From assembly GCF_011601265.1 (NCBI RefSeq), contig NZ_JAAOLX010000002.1, forward strand, positions 1 through 64,000: a stretch of DNA of 64,000 nucleotides, written 5' to 3'. Under the pieces are notes generated by a model. That model was not told where the DNA came from. It worked only from the letters and a program-made list of their open reading frames with translations, and made no database searches. Positions 25,911 to 35,910 of this stretch are shown piece by piece (position 1 is the first letter of the stretch; each line of letters begins with the position of its first letter). Source of the stretch: Iodobacter violaceini (GTDB lineage Bacteria > Pseudomonadota > Gammaproteobacteria > Burkholderiales > Chitinibacteraceae). Made by a program: the position numbers and the translations under genes.

Positions 25911-26049
25911 CCGCCTTGCAGATGGCGGATTGATTTGGATGAGTTTTTCGTCCCTTGTTTTTAGCAGTTGCCGTTCAGGCCAAAATTAACTGCCAGACTG
26001 ACTGGCAGTACGCATTTGTTACGATTAAGAACTCAAAGGGGCATTTCTG

Positions 26050-27591
26050 ATGTGTGGCATTGTAGGTATCGTCGCCAAGACACCCGTTAATCAGCTGTTG
26101 TACGATGGCTTGTTGGTTTTACAGCATCGTGGGCAAGATGCAGCAGGGATTGTAACGGCAGAGGGGCTGACGCTCCATATGCACAAAGGGCAGGGCTTAG
26201 TGAGTGATGTGTTCCGCACTCGCAATATGCGCTCTTTGATGGGCAATGCCGGCATTGGGCATGTGCGTTACCCAACCGCAGGATCTGCATCCAGCCTGGC
26301 TGAATCTCAGCCTTTTTATGTCAACAGCCCGTTTGGTATCGTGCTGGCGCATAACGGCAACTTAACTAACGATAAGCAGCTGAAAGACGATATGTACCGC
26401 ACTGACCTGCGCCATATCAACACCAATTCTGATTCTGAAGCGCTGCTGAACGTTTTTGCTCACGAATTATCCCGCCGCGTAAAAGGCCCTGAGCTGAATG
26501 CGGAGACCATTTTTGATGCAATTACTGCGGTGCATGCCCGGGTTAAAGGGGCTTACGCTGTTGTTGCCATGATTGCTGGCTTTGGTCTGGTGGCATTCCG
26601 TGATCCATATGGTATTCGCCCGCTTTGCCTTGGTACACATGAAACACCGGAAGGCCTGGAATATATCGTGGCCTCTGAGTCGGTGGCACATGATGTATTA
26701 GGCTTTAAATTTGAGCGTGATATTGCGCCGGGTGAAGCGGTATTTGTGACTTTTGAAGGTGAATTCCAAAGCAAGCAATGCCACGCTAACCCTGTACTGG
26801 TGCCTTGTATTTTCGAGCATGTTTACTTTGCCCGCCCGGATACCGTGATTGATGGTATCTCGGTACACGAAGCGCGCTTGAATATGGGTGAAAATCTGGC
26901 GGATAAAGTGGCTGCCGTGATTCCAAAGCTTGATATTGACGTGGTGATTCCTATCCCGGATACCAGCCGTGATTCCGCTTTGCAATTGGCCAATAAATTA
27001 GGTTTGCCATATCGCGAAGGCTTTATGAAAAACCGCTATATTGGCCGCACCTTTATTATGCCGGGCCAGGCAAGCCGTAAAAAATCAGTTCGCCAAAAGC
27101 TGAACCCAATTGCTGTTGAATTTCGCGGTAAAAATGTATTGCTGGTGGATGATTCGATTGTGCGTGGCACAACCAGCCGCCAGATCGTGCAAATGGTTCG
27201 CGACTGTGGTGCAACTAAAGTCTATCTGGCATCCGCTGCGCCACCTGTGATGTATCCGCATGTTTACGGTATTGATATGCCAACCCGTGCCGAGCTGATT
27301 GCAACAGGGCGCACTGATCAGCAAATTGCCGATGAAATTGGTGTGGATGCCATTATTTATCAGGAATTAGACGCTCTGATTGATGCGTGCAGCAAAGCCA
27401 GCGGTGGTGCAATTACTTCTTTTGAAACATCCTGCTTTGATGGGCAATACATTACAGGTGATATTACGCCTGCCTATCTGGATGAATTAGAAGCAAAGCG
27501 TTTGTCACCCTTATCAGCTAAAGCCGGTGATGTGGCAGAAAGCCGCTTATTAGATATGAATATTGGAGTAGGCGAGCAGAATTTGCTTTAA
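26050..27591 (+). CDS. purF: Amidophosphoribosyltransferase
   Basis: PurF makes phosphoribosylamine from PRPP and glutamine, the committed step of purine synthesis. The 513-residue protein starts MCGIVGIVA with the N-terminal nucleophile Cys2 and no propeptide. [10 protein letters not shown] belongs to the glutaminase domain, and [16 protein letters not shown] is the PRPP-binding loop of the phosphoribosyltransferase domain. It is 139 nt after cvpA and ends at a strong terminator. Confidence 0.98.
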   Translation: MCGIVGIVAKTPVNQLLYDGLLVLQHRGQDAAGIVTAEGLTLHMHKGQGLVSDVFRTRNMRSLMGNAGIGHVRYPTAGSASSLAESQPFYVNSPFGIVLAHNGNLTNDKQLKDDMYRTDLRHINTNSDSEALLNVFAHELSRRVKGPELNAETIFDAITAVHARVKGAYAVVAMIAGFGLVAFRDPYGIRPLCLGTHETPEGLEYIVASESVAHDVLGFKFERDIAPGEAVFVTFEGEFQSKQCHANPVLVPCIFEHVYFARPDTVIDGISVHEARLNMGENLADKVAAVIPKLDIDVVIPIPDTSRDSALQLANKLGLPYREGFMKNRYIGRTFIMPGQASRKKSVRQKLNPIAVEFRGKNVLLVDDSIVRGTTSRQIVQMVRDCGATKVYLASAAPPVMYPHVYGIDMPTRAELIATGRTDQQIADEIGVDAIIYQELDALIDACSKASGGAITSFETSCFDGQYITGDITPAYLDELEAKRLSPLSAKAGDVAESRLLDMNIGVGEQNLL

Positions 27592-27606
27592 GCCTGTTCA
27601 AGATTA

Positions 27607-27637
27607 AAACGCCAGCCTGAGGGTTGGCGTTTTTTTT
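27607..27637 (+). terminator. Rho-independent terminator after purF
   Basis: AAACGCCAGCC pairs with GGTTGGCGTTT (one G-T pair) around a short loop and is followed by a run of eight or more T. Confidence 0.9.
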
Positions 27638-27923
27638 GCCTGAGATTTTGATTTGTTGCGTTGCTAATTGCTTGCGGCGGCACATCAGCTGGGGCAGGGC
27701 GCGGGTTAAAAAGAGCACGGGGTTTTTAAGATATGCGTATGTTTACAAAAACATTCTGTTTGCTGGTATTTCCTTACGCTGGTTTTTTGCTTATCTGCCC
27801 AAAGGTGAACAGTAGTCTTGTTGCTGCTATGGATTGAATCTATTGTTTAAGTAATCAAGTTTATTTTTTGCTTAATCTGGCCTTGTATTTTTATGGCGCT
27901 TCTAAATCATCAGCAGGTTTTGT
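27638..27923. other. Intergenic region purF - HD-GYP gene
   Basis: No convincing ORF is present; a 63-codon frame here has no ribosome-binding site. It probably holds the promoter of the HD-GYP gene. Nothing else was seen. Confidence 0.5.
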
Positions 27924-29048
27924 ATGCAAAATGCGATACCCCAATTTTTAGAGCTGGGCCCTTCAGCCAAAAACATGACTGAAAGTGTGGAGACCATTCA
28001 TAAAGTCATTTCGTCCCGCTATCCCGGCGTAGACAGGGTGGCTATGGCGATTTATGACGCGGCCAGCGACACGCTGAAAACCTTTGTGAGCAGCAATCAC
28101 GATGGTGTGGCGCTGGCTGCTTATGAAGCAAAATTGCAGGACGTGCCATCCTTAAAAGCACTGGCCAGTGCCCGTCAGTCGCGGGTTGTGCAGGATATCA
28201 GCAACAGCTTTCCAGTATGTACAGAACATACAGACTGGCTGAAAGGCATGGGTTATTTATCCAGCTATACCGTGCCTGTTTATCAAAGAGACGAGCTGGC
28301 AGGGTTTATCTTTTTTGATTCAAAATCGGATCGTTTTTTTACCGAAGAATCAGCCCGGTTTTTAGATATTTTCACGGGCTTAATTGCCCAGCTTTATTTA
28401 TTGCAGCTCACCGCCGTGCGCAGCCTGATTGGCACGGTTCATATTGCCAGTGATTTAGCCAAAGTCCGTGATTTGGAAACCGGCAACCACCTGGAGCGTA
28501 TGGCCAGTTATTCGCGCATTATTGCTAAAGAATTGGCGCATTCTCATTCTTTGCCTGATGAATTTGTTGAATATGTCTATTTATTTGCGCCTTTGCACGA
28601 TATCGGCAAGGTGGGCATACCAGACCGGATTTTATTTAAGCCCGGCCAGTTAAATGATGAAGAATGGCTGATTATGCGCAGGCATGTAGAAATGGGTGAA
28701 AATCTGATTGATCAGATTATTTCAGCCTTGGGCATGGCAGAAAACATGTCGACCAGCGTGATGCGTAATATGGTGGCGGCTCATCATGAGCGGGGCGATG
28801 GCTCTGGCTATCCGCGTGGCCTGCTGATGGCCGATATTCCGCTGGAGGCGCGCATTGTAGCCGTGGCCGATGTGTTTGATGCCCTGACCAATGTACGGCC
28901 TTATAAGCTGTCTTGGTCTGAAGAGCGGGTATGGGCAGAGCTGGAGCACGAAGCAGCGCTTGGGCGGCTGGATGCTGAATGCGTGAATGCCCTGCGTGGC
29001 GCAGAGCAGGAACGGCGGCATATACAGGATCGTTTTGCAGACGAGTAA
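27924..29048 (+). CDS. GAF - HD-GYP domain cyclic-di-GMP phosphodiesterase
   Basis: This 374-residue protein has an N-terminal GAF-like sensor domain (about 15-160) and a C-terminal HD-GYP domain (about 170-365). The HD-GYP hallmarks are intact: HDIGKVGIPD, the downstream HVEMGE, and HHERGDGSGYP. It is predicted to hydrolyse cyclic-di-GMP to GMP. No membrane segment is seen. It is inserted between purF and metZ, which are adjacent in many relatives, and has its own upstream region after a terminator. AGCAGG precedes the ATG. Confidence 0.93.
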   Translation: MQNAIPQFLELGPSAKNMTESVETIHKVISSRYPGVDRVAMAIYDAASDTLKTFVSSNHDGVALAAYEAKLQDVPSLKALASARQSRVVQDISNSFPVCTEHTDWLKGMGYLSSYTVPVYQRDELAGFIFFDSKSDRFFTEESARFLDIFTGLIAQLYLLQLTAVRSLIGTVHIASDLAKVRDLETGNHLERMASYSRIIAKELAHSHSLPDEFVEYVYLFAPLHDIGKVGIPDRILFKPGQLNDEEWLIMRRHVEMGENLIDQIISALGMAENMSTSVMRNMVAAHHERGDGSGYPRGLLMADIPLEARIVAVADVFDALTNVRPYKLSWSEERVWAELEHEAALGRLDAECVNALRGAEQERRHIQDRFADE

Positions 29049-29201
29049 TTGCATTACATGGAGCTGGTTAAGGAAAAAGGCCTGAATAAGCGGGGAAAGA
29101 GGCGGCGCGCTGTAATGCTTACGTTATAATAAGCGCCAAAAGCGGATGTTGCTGCCTTGAATGAATGCCCTTCCTTAGCCCGTGATCAAGTAGAGAAAGC
29201 C

Positions 29202-30377
29202 ATGTTTGAAGATGAATTCCTGCACCCCGATACTTTAGCCGTCAGAGCGGGCACAACCCGCAGTCAGTTTGGCGAGCACTCTGATGCGATGTATCTGACA
29301 TCCAGCTTTGTGGTTGGCAGCGCTGAAGAAGCTTCATTAAAATTTACCGGCCAGATGCCCGGCTTTATTTACTCCCGCTTTACCAACCCCACCGTAACCG
29401 CCTTTGAAGAACGCCTTGCCGCCCTGGAAGGCGCAGAGCGCGCTGTGGCCACTGCATCGGGTATGAGTGCCATCTTGTCATTGTTTATGGCGCATTTAAA
29501 ATCGGGCGATCATGTGGTGGCCTCGGCCAGCCTGTTTGGCTCCACCATTCAGCTGCTTAATGTTTATCTCAGCAAGTTTGGCGTAGACGTTAGCTATGTG
29601 TCCGCTACAGACACCACCGAATGGGCCGATGCCTGCCAGCCGAATACCAAATTGCTGTTCCTGGAAACGCCATCCAACCCGCTGACTGAAATCAGCGATA
29701 TTCGCAAAATTGCCGAAATCGCCCACGCACGGGGCGCTTTGCTGGTGGTGGATAACTGCTTTTGCACCCCCATCCTGCAAAAACCACTCGCACTGGGGGC
29801 CGATCTGGTGGTGCATTCGGCCACCAAATATATTGACGGCCAAGGCCGCGTGTTGGGCGGCGCGGTCGTGGGCTCATCTGCTCTGGTTGACCCTGTGTAT
29901 TTATTCTTGCGTACCGCTGGCCCAAGCTTGTCGGCCTTTAATGCATGGGTTTTACTCAAGGGCTTGGAAACCTTGCCTATCCGCATGCGCGCCCATTCAG
30001 AAACCGCCTTAAAGCTGGCCACTTATCTGGAAGCGCACCCCGCCGTAGAGCAAGTCTACTACCCCGGCCTGCCTTCGCACCCGCAGCATGCGCTGGCCAT
30101 GACCCAGCAAAACGCCGGTGGCGGCATGGTGTCTTTTGTGGTGAAAGGCGGCCGTGAGCAGGCCTGGAAAATCGTCGATGCCGTGCAGCTGATCAGCCGC
30201 ACCGCCAACCTGGGCGACACCCGCAGCACCATCACCCACCCTGCCAGCACCACCCACGGCCGCATCACCCCCGCCGCGCGCGAGGCAGCAGGCATCACCG
30301 AAGGCCTGATCCGTATTTCGGTAGGGCTGGAATATATTGATGATTTGATTGCGGATCTGGAGCAGGGCTTGGCTTGA
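29202..30377 (+). CDS. metZ: O-succinylhomoserine sulfhydrylase
   Basis: MetZ makes homocysteine directly from O-succinylhomoserine and sulfide with PLP. The 391-residue protein of the Cys/Met metabolism family has the PLP lysine in HSATKYIDGQGRVLGG, a MetZ-type motif, along with YSRFTNPTVTAFE and TRSTITHPASTTH. I chose the ATG at 29202 with GAGAAAG upstream; the frame runs 15 codons further to a TTG. metZ close to purF is a conserved arrangement in Pseudomonas and many betaproteobacteria. Confidence 0.94.
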   Translation: MFEDEFLHPDTLAVRAGTTRSQFGEHSDAMYLTSSFVVGSAEEASLKFTGQMPGFIYSRFTNPTVTAFEERLAALEGAERAVATASGMSAILSLFMAHLKSGDHVVASASLFGSTIQLLNVYLSKFGVDVSYVSATDTTEWADACQPNTKLLFLETPSNPLTEISDIRKIAEIAHARGALLVVDNCFCTPILQKPLALGADLVVHSATKYIDGQGRVLGGAVVGSSALVDPVYLFLRTAGPSLSAFNAWVLLKGLETLPIRMRAHSETALKLATYLEAHPAVEQVYYPGLPSHPQHALAMTQQNAGGGMVSFVVKGGREQAWKIVDAVQLISRTANLGDTRSTITHPASTTHGRITPAAREAAGITEGLIRISVGLEYIDDLIADLEQGLA

Positions 30378-30395
30378 TATTTTTTTTGAATAATT

Positions 30396-30425
30396 AAAGC
30401 CCAGCTTGCTTAGCTGGGCTTTTTG
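30396..30425 (+). terminator. Rho-independent terminator after metZ
   Basis: An 11-bp perfect stem, AAAGCCCAGCT and AGCTGGGCTTT with a short loop, is followed by a T run. Confidence 0.9.
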
Positions 30426-30520
30426 TATGTCAGAGCTTCATCAGGATCGTTTCACCAAACTAGAAAACAATATACAGGCAAGTTGTAATCAATTTTTGGC
30501 TTTTGATAAGGGCGCAGCAC

Positions 30521-31618
30521 ATGGTAGAGACAGCATTAGTGAAAGTGGGCATCCTTTTTGGTGGTAAGTCGGTTGAGCATGAAGTCTCATTGCTGTCTGC
30601 GAAAAATGTGATGGATGCACTCGATTCAGACAGATTCGAGCTTGTCCCGATTTTTGTTGATAAAGCCGGGCGATGGTTGCTGGTGGACTCTCTGGATTTT
30701 TTGCTCGGGGGGGCGGCAGCAGAGTCAGACGGGGTCGCAATAAGCCCCGGCCTGTTGGTTTCGTTTGTTCCTGGTGGCAAGGGGAGGTTGGTGCATCTTT
30801 CTGACATGGCGAGCAGCACGTTTGTTGACGTTGTGTTTCCTGTATTGCACGGCTCATGTGGCGAGGATGGCAGCATTCAGGGCTTATTGAAACTAGCTGG
30901 CGTTCCCTGTGTTGGATCGGAAATTATTGGATCTGCCATTGGCATGGACAAGGATGTAAGCAAGCGATTATTGCGCGAGGCGGGTATTCCAGTTGCTCCC
31001 TTTTATGCGTTCAGGCGGGGCGACGCGATCGACTGCCGTAAAGTGCTGGAAGAGCTTGGATTGCCCGTGTTTGTTAAGCCCGCGAGCCTTGGATCATCTG
31101 TTGGCGTAGCAAAAGCGGAGGATGCGTCTGAGTTGCAAGCGGCAATAGACGCCGCCTTTAAATTTGATACCAAGGTTTTGGTGGAAAAGTTTGTTGAAGG
31201 GCGAGAAATCGAGTGTGCTGTGTTAGGGAACGGCAACCCAGTTACTTCTGTTGTTGGCGAAATAAGTAGCAGTCATGATTTCTATTCGTATGAGGCGAAG
31301 TATATCGATAAGAAGGCTGCGAAATTGACGGTACCCGCAAATATAGACCCGACGATGACTGATCGGGTCAGAGCATTGAGTTTGCAGTCTTTTCATGTGC
31401 TGTGTTGCACGGGCATGGCCCGGGTGGATTTCTTTTTGAGCAAGGATGGCAGCCTCCTTGTAAATGAAATCAATACGATTCCGGGGTTTACCAGTATGAG
31501 TATGTATCCTCTTATGTGGCAGGCCAGCGGCTTGGCGTATAGAGAACTCATCACTCAATTGATTGAGCTGGCCATGCAGCGTTTTGCACTGAATGAAGAA
31601 TTAAAAACGTCTGTTTGA
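30521..31618 (+). CDS. ddlA: D-alanine--D-alanine ligase, DdlA type
   Basis: This ATP-grasp enzyme joins two D-Ala for peptidoglycan. At 365 residues it has the length of DdlA, not the ~305 of DdlB. Visible motifs are LFGGKSVEHEVSLLSAKNV at the N-terminus, LHGSCGEDGSIQGLL, FVKPASLGSSVGVAK of the ATP-grasp, and VNEINTIPGFTSMSMYP at the C-terminus. I chose the ATG at 30521 with AAGGG upstream; six more codons to a TTG are possible. It stands alone, away from the mur/fts cluster where ddlB is normally found, so it is probably a second ligase. Confidence 0.94.
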   Translation: MVETALVKVGILFGGKSVEHEVSLLSAKNVMDALDSDRFELVPIFVDKAGRWLLVDSLDFLLGGAAAESDGVAISPGLLVSFVPGGKGRLVHLSDMASSTFVDVVFPVLHGSCGEDGSIQGLLKLAGVPCVGSEIIGSAIGMDKDVSKRLLREAGIPVAPFYAFRRGDAIDCRKVLEELGLPVFVKPASLGSSVGVAKAEDASELQAAIDAAFKFDTKVLVEKFVEGREIECAVLGNGNPVTSVVGEISSSHDFYSYEAKYIDKKAAKLTVPANIDPTMTDRVRALSLQSFHVLCCTGMARVDFFLSKDGSLLVNEINTIPGFTSMSMYPLMWQASGLAYRELITQLIELAMQRFALNEELKTSV

Positions 31619-31757
31619 TGCCGCGACTTGCACACTATATAAAAGCGTAAGTATCCACACACTGTAATGTTTCAACTATTAATGCAGGCAGAGCCTTTTT
31701 CAAAGGGGGAATAAGTACATCAAACTTGTGCAGATACTTATGCCCCTTCCTGCGTTT

Positions 31758-32570
31758 TTAATCCAAATACTGTGCCGCGCGCCCGCTCATTTGGGCGGTG
31801 ATGGCTTCTTTGATATCGGCAGAGAGCAGCATGCCGCCGTTCCAGGTGGCGACGTATTCCAGGCCGTCGGCCACGCTGTGATCGCGGCTGTAGTTCAGCA
31901 CCTGTTTGCTGCCGCGCACAGCAAGTGGCGATTGCGCTGCGATGACGCTGGCGGTGTGCATGGCGGCGGCCAGGCATTCTTCCGGGCTGGCCAGCACCTT
32001 GTTTACTAGGCGCACATTGAGTGCCTCGCTGGCGGGCATATCCATTGCGGTGAAGGTCATTTCCCGGGCGATGCCTTCGCCCACTACGCGGCCAAGGCGC
32101 TGCAGGCTGCCTACATCGGCCACCAGCCCCATGGCTACTTCGCGCACGCTAAAGCTGGCGTCTGTGCTGGCGTATCTGAAGTCTGCGGCCAGCACCAGAT
32201 CCAGCCCGCCGCCTACGCAGGCACCATGAATGGCCGCAATGACGGGCTTGCGGCAGTGCTCCAGGCTGCTGACGCAGGATTGTAAATTCAGAATCAGGCT
32301 GCGGATGGTTTCGCGATTACGCGCTTCGCATTCGCTGGTCAGGCTGGTCTGGATTTCGGCCAGCATCATTAAATCAATCCCTGCACAGAAATTTCGCCCG
32401 GCACCATTAAGCACCACGGCGCGTACTTCGGCGCTTTGATCACACCAGTTCAGCGCTGCTTTAATTTCCTGCCACATCAGGGCGTTGAGCGAATTGGCTT
32501 TTTTAGGGCGATTCAGTGTGACAAGGGCGATGGCATTGCTGACCTTTACTTCAATCGTTTCGTATTGCAT
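31758..32570 (-). CDS. Crotonase family, dienoyl-CoA isomerase-like
   Basis: This 271-residue enoyl-CoA hydratase/isomerase family protein has the CoA/oxyanion motifs GAGRNFCAGIDLMML and HGACVGGGLDLVLAAD. The active-site strand VREVAMGLVADVGSLQRL keeps both the Glu and the Asp of delta(3,5)-delta(2,4)-dienoyl-CoA isomerase (ECH1), so that reaction, in degradation of unsaturated fatty acids, is the best guess. A general enoyl-CoA hydratase is the alternative. ATG 32570 has AAGGA upstream; the longer frame from 32687 is rejected. It is downstream of the DUF4442 gene on the same strand. Confidence 0.88.
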   Translation of the reverse strand: MQYETIEVKVSNAIALVTLNRPKKANSLNALMWQEIKAALNWCDQSAEVRAVVLNGAGRNFCAGIDLMMLAEIQTSLTSECEARNRETIRSLILNLQSCVSSLEHCRKPVIAAIHGACVGGGLDLVLAADFRYASTDASFSVREVAMGLVADVGSLQRLGRVVGEGIAREMTFTAMDMPASEALNVRLVNKVLASPEECLAAAMHTASVIAAQSPLAVRGSKQVLNYSRDHSVADGLEYVATWNGGMLLSADIKEAITAQMSGRAAQYLD

Positions 32571-32619
32571 GGGGCATCCTTGGTGAGCAGAAGCTTGTGG
32601 TGGTGTTGATGTGAAAGGC

Positions 32620-33117
32620 TTAGTCGCGCTTTTTAGGCAGCCATGCCCAGACCATTTCGCACTGAATGGGCGCTTCGCCAGATTCATCGCTGATCTCTAC
32701 ATTGACCGCGAAGTTACCTTTGTCTGTGCTGTGTAATAGCTCGATTTGCTCATCGCTTAAGGTGGCCACGGCCCGCATATCGCCCTGCGAGCGTTTCTGG
32801 TAATCCACATGCATGGACTTAAGCAGCAGCAGTTTATCGTCCGGCACATTCATGCCCATCACAAAGCCGGTGCTGGTTTCGGCCAGCAGCGCCATCGCCG
32901 CAGCGTGCACGCCTTTGATATGGTTTTGCACCTTGCGGCGGTTTTTAATGGAGACAACCAGCCGCGCCGCGCCGACTTCTTCAAACTGCACTGAAGCCGT
33001 GGCTAAAAACGGCACGATACGGCCAAACAGGCGGGTGAGGATAAAGCTGCGTAAGCCTTGTGGCAGATTGGCCGTTTTGGCGGCAATACGGCTCATTTTA
33101 TTGAGTGGGCGGGTCAT
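32620..33117 (-). CDS. DUF4442 / hot-dog fold thioesterase-like protein
   Basis: This protein has 165 residues. The central part, HIKGVHAAAMALLAETSTGFVMG, has the helix-and-Asn/His context seen in DUF4442 and PaaI-like hot-dog domains, which act on acyl-CoA thioesters. The following strands include LLLKSMHVDYQKRSQGDMRA. The ATG at 33117 with AAGG upstream is preferred to the longer frame from 33159. It precedes the crotonase gene by about 50 nt, so both may serve fatty acyl-CoA breakdown. The exact substrate is unknown. Confidence 0.82.
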   Translation of the reverse strand: MTRPLNKMSRIAAKTANLPQGLRSFILTRLFGRIVPFLATASVQFEEVGAARLVVSIKNRRKVQNHIKGVHAAAMALLAETSTGFVMGMNVPDDKLLLLKSMHVDYQKRSQGDMRAVATLSDEQIELLHSTDKGNFAVNVEISDESGEAPIQCEMVWAWLPKKRD

Positions 33118-33299
33118 CTGGGTGGCCTTATCTGGCTGGAGTAGAAGATAAAATAGCAAGAAACCGCGCCGCTTGTGACCGGAATATCCCGCCTTTACAA
33201 ACGATCGTTTTAATGTTGTGTTTTGTCGCAGAGCTTACGGTGGTGTTTTAAACGCAATAAGCCGGGCAGGGTATGGCGAAGCAAGGCAGGGCCGCTCCG

Positions 33300-34094
33300 T
33301 TACATTACGCTTGCCCGGAGTTGTAAGGGTTTGACTCCAAAGTACTGGTAAAAGCGACTGCTAAAGCGGGAGGCAGAGGCATAGCCGCATTGGCTCGCTA
33401 TTTGTCCAATCGGCTGTTTGCTGGTTTGAATCATGCCCAGTGCGGTATTTAATCTGACTTGCTCAAGTATTTTGCGAAACGAGCTGCCTTCCTGCCCAAG
33501 CTGGCGGCGCAGCGTGGATGGCCCCATTTGCAAATGCTGTGCCATCTCTTCCACCGTCCATTCTTTGCCTGGCTGAAATAAAACCAGTTGCTGAACCCGT
33601 GTGACAACGGGGGAGTGACGGTCAATAAACAGCGCGCCGCCCAATCCTGCAAGCACCAGCCCCAGCAATAAACCCAGGGCCCGATGTTCTAGCAGCTCGG
33701 TCACTTCGCCCTTCTGGCTGGCGGTAAAAAGCTCATCCCATAGTTGGGCAATGACGGGGGTGAGCTTGGCGCATAGCGCCGTGGATTGCAGAGCTTGGAC
33801 AGCCTCAGGATAGGCGCTGCGGCAAGCTTGCATGACCTTTGGGTCTAGTTGCAGCACTTCGCAAACATAGCCATGCGCATCGGGCTGATTGGACAGGCTC
33901 ATTTCCATACCTGCGGGCACAATGACGATGTCTCCGCTGCGGGCAATCTGCGTTTGCTCGTTCAAGTAAATATGCTTGGCGCCATGGCGCACCCGCATCA
34001 GCGTAAATTGCAGAAAGCCCACTTTTCGTAAGGACTGCGTGGTTTTGGCCTGAACAACGCACTGCTGAATACTACGGCTTGTAAGCTGGCTCAT
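33300..34094 (-). CDS. AraC-family transcriptional regulator
   Basis: This 264-residue regulator has an N-terminal cupin-like sensing domain (about 1-150) and a C-terminal double helix-turn-helix (about 165-262). The second HTH signature, IGQIASQCGYASASRFSSRFYQYFG, is a close match to the AraC consensus. No effector can be inferred. It is a single gene on the minus strand; the nearest candidate target is the PEBP-family gene immediately upstream, read in the same direction. Confidence 0.92.
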   Translation of the reverse strand: MSQLTSRSIQQCVVQAKTTQSLRKVGFLQFTLMRVRHGAKHIYLNEQTQIARSGDIVIVPAGMEMSLSNQPDAHGYVCEVLQLDPKVMQACRSAYPEAVQALQSTALCAKLTPVIAQLWDELFTASQKGEVTELLEHRALGLLLGLVLAGLGGALFIDRHSPVVTRVQQLVLFQPGKEWTVEEMAQHLQMGPSTLRRQLGQEGSSFRKILEQVRLNTALGMIQTSKQPIGQIASQCGYASASRFSSRFYQYFGVKPLQLRASVM

Positions 34095-34154
34095 TCAGGC
34101 TTCCGTTTGATTAATTGAGGATCGTTTGGTTAAGCGCGGAGCCAGCCAGCGATC

Positions 34155-34682
34155 TTATTTTTTTCGCTGATACGTGGTGATCAGTTGAGCAGTGCCTAGC
34201 TTGTGTTGGTTCAGCATATAGCCAACTAAAGCACCGCTGGCTTGGGCATCAAGGGGCAGCTGTTCAATATCCAAAGCCCAGATGGTATGGATATAACGGT
34301 GAGCGGGGTCTCCGGCGGGCGGGCATGCACCACCAAAACCTGCTGAGCCATAGTCGGTGCGTGTTTCCAGTGCGCCCTTAGGGACGCTGCCGGCGGCTAC
34401 AGAAGTCGTACTAGCCGGGATGTTAATCACATTCCAGTGCCACCAACCGCTGCCCGTTGGTGCGTCTGGATCAAATACCGTAATGGCAAAACTTTTGGTT
34501 CCTGCTGGCGCATTTTGCCATTGTAGCTGGGGGGAGAGGTTTGCTCCGCTGCAGCCAAAGCCATTAAATTCTTGCTGGGCCGACATTGGTGTGCCGGCCT
34601 TGATATCTGAGCTATGAACACTAAAATCAGCGGCAAAAACAGTTTGGCTAATCAGTAAGGCGGTTAATAGCATGGCTTTCAT
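34155..34682 (-). CDS. YbhB/YbcL family PEBP-like periplasmic protein
   Basis: This 175-residue protein has a signal peptide (about 1-17, cleavage near TVFA-ADF) and the phosphatidylethanolamine-binding-protein fold. Family motifs are CSGANLSPQLQWQNAPAGTKS, FDPDAPTGSGWWHW and GGACPPAGDPAHRYI. The bacterial members have no firmly known role. AAGGAG lies 7 nt before the ATG. Confidence 0.93.
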   Translation of the reverse strand: MKAMLLTALLISQTVFAADFSVHSSDIKAGTPMSAQQEFNGFGCSGANLSPQLQWQNAPAGTKSFAITVFDPDAPTGSGWWHWNVINIPASTTSVAAGSVPKGALETRTDYGSAGFGGACPPAGDPAHRYIHTIWALDIEQLPLDAQASGALVGYMLNQHKLGTAQLITTYQRKK

Positions 34683-34850
34683 GGTGAGGCTCCTTAATCA
34701 GAGCCCTCATCATATAAAATCTTGTGTGTTCATTTTATCCTTAAACGCTCTATTTTTAGCTGATTTCGCTCTGATCGTGCCATTTTCGAATAAAAGCAGG
34801 TTCGATTGCCGATTCGGCTTTGGGCAAAAGCGGCTCACTTTGCATCAAGT

Positions 34851-35768
34851 TTACAAAGCATTCAAATACAGTGAAGCCTCTTGCGAAGGCAAGGCGCGGC
34901 GGCCAAATGCGAGCACGGCATCGCTGATACGCTTGGCTTCCTGCGTTTGTTTTTGCCAGTGATGCCAATACAGCGGGATATGAATACGCTCGCTGCTGGC
35001 CAGCTCAATAATTTTGCCTGATGCAATGGCAGGCTTGGCCTGTGCGTAAGGAATTGCTGCGTAAGCCAGGCCAAAGCATACCGCATCAAACAGCGCATGG
35101 CTTTCAGGAATCTGATGGCAGGGGAAGTGATCATCCATAATGCCGTAACGCTCGCCTAACCAGCGTTTGTGCAGGGAATCACGGTTGCCAAAAATAGCCG
35201 TTGGCGCATGCATCAGCGCGGTTTGGGTAAACCCCTGGGCGAAATGGCGCTCTGCAAAAGCAGGCGTTGCCACAAACACATAGGGCATGCTGCCCAGGCT
35301 TTGTACGGCGCAGCCGGTTACCGCGCTGGGCTGGGTGCTGATGCAGCCGGCCACATCGCCAGCACGGAGCAAATCCAGCGTATAGCCTTCATCATCGATT
35401 ACGCATTCCAGCAATAAGCGCTCGCTTTCTAACAGCGGGGCCAGCGCATCCAGTAAACCAATCGCCAGGCTGTCAGCATTTACGCCAAGGCGCACGCTCT
35501 GCCAATCCTGCTCTTTAAAATCGATTTGCTCGGCAAGGGCTGCCTCTAATTGGCGCACCTGGCGAAAATGCACAATCAGCTTTTCACCTGCGCGCGTGGC
35601 GTGTACCGGGCTTTCACGCACCACCAATACTTTGCCAAGTTTTTCTTCCAGCGATTTAATGCGCTGCGACACGGCTGACTGCGTTAAAAACAGGCGCTTG
35701 GCAGCCCGCTCAAAACTGCTTTCACGCACCACCATGTCCAGCGCTTCAAGTAATTTGTAGTCAAGCAT
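34851..35768 (-). CDS. argP: LysR-family regulator, ArgP (IciA) type
   Basis: This 305-residue LysR-type regulator has an N-terminal winged HTH (SSFERAAKRLFLTQSAVSQRIKSLE) and a C-terminal substrate-binding domain. MLDYKLLEALDMVVRESSFERAA and the conserved later blocks match ArgP/LysG, which controls the lysine/arginine exporter ArgO/LysE. No LysE-type exporter gene lies in the adjacent sequence; the divergent neighbour is a GNAT acetyltransferase, so the target here is open. Confidence 0.87.
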   Translation of the reverse strand: MLDYKLLEALDMVVRESSFERAAKRLFLTQSAVSQRIKSLEEKLGKVLVVRESPVHATRAGEKLIVHFRQVRQLEAALAEQIDFKEQDWQSVRLGVNADSLAIGLLDALAPLLESERLLLECVIDDEGYTLDLLRAGDVAGCISTQPSAVTGCAVQSLGSMPYVFVATPAFAERHFAQGFTQTALMHAPTAIFGNRDSLHKRWLGERYGIMDDHFPCHQIPESHALFDAVCFGLAYAAIPYAQAKPAIASGKIIELASSERIHIPLYWHHWQKQTQEAKRISDAVLAFGRRALPSQEASLYLNAL

Positions 35769-35910
35769 CAGTTTGGCTTATGCAACATAAGAATTGCTTG
35801 TTTTACCATAAATCAAGCATGTGTTTGAATGCTAAATAACAAGGGAATACAAAACAGTTGTTCACTAAAGAATAAACCGCTGCTTAATGATTTATCCGGA
35901 TGATGAGAAA

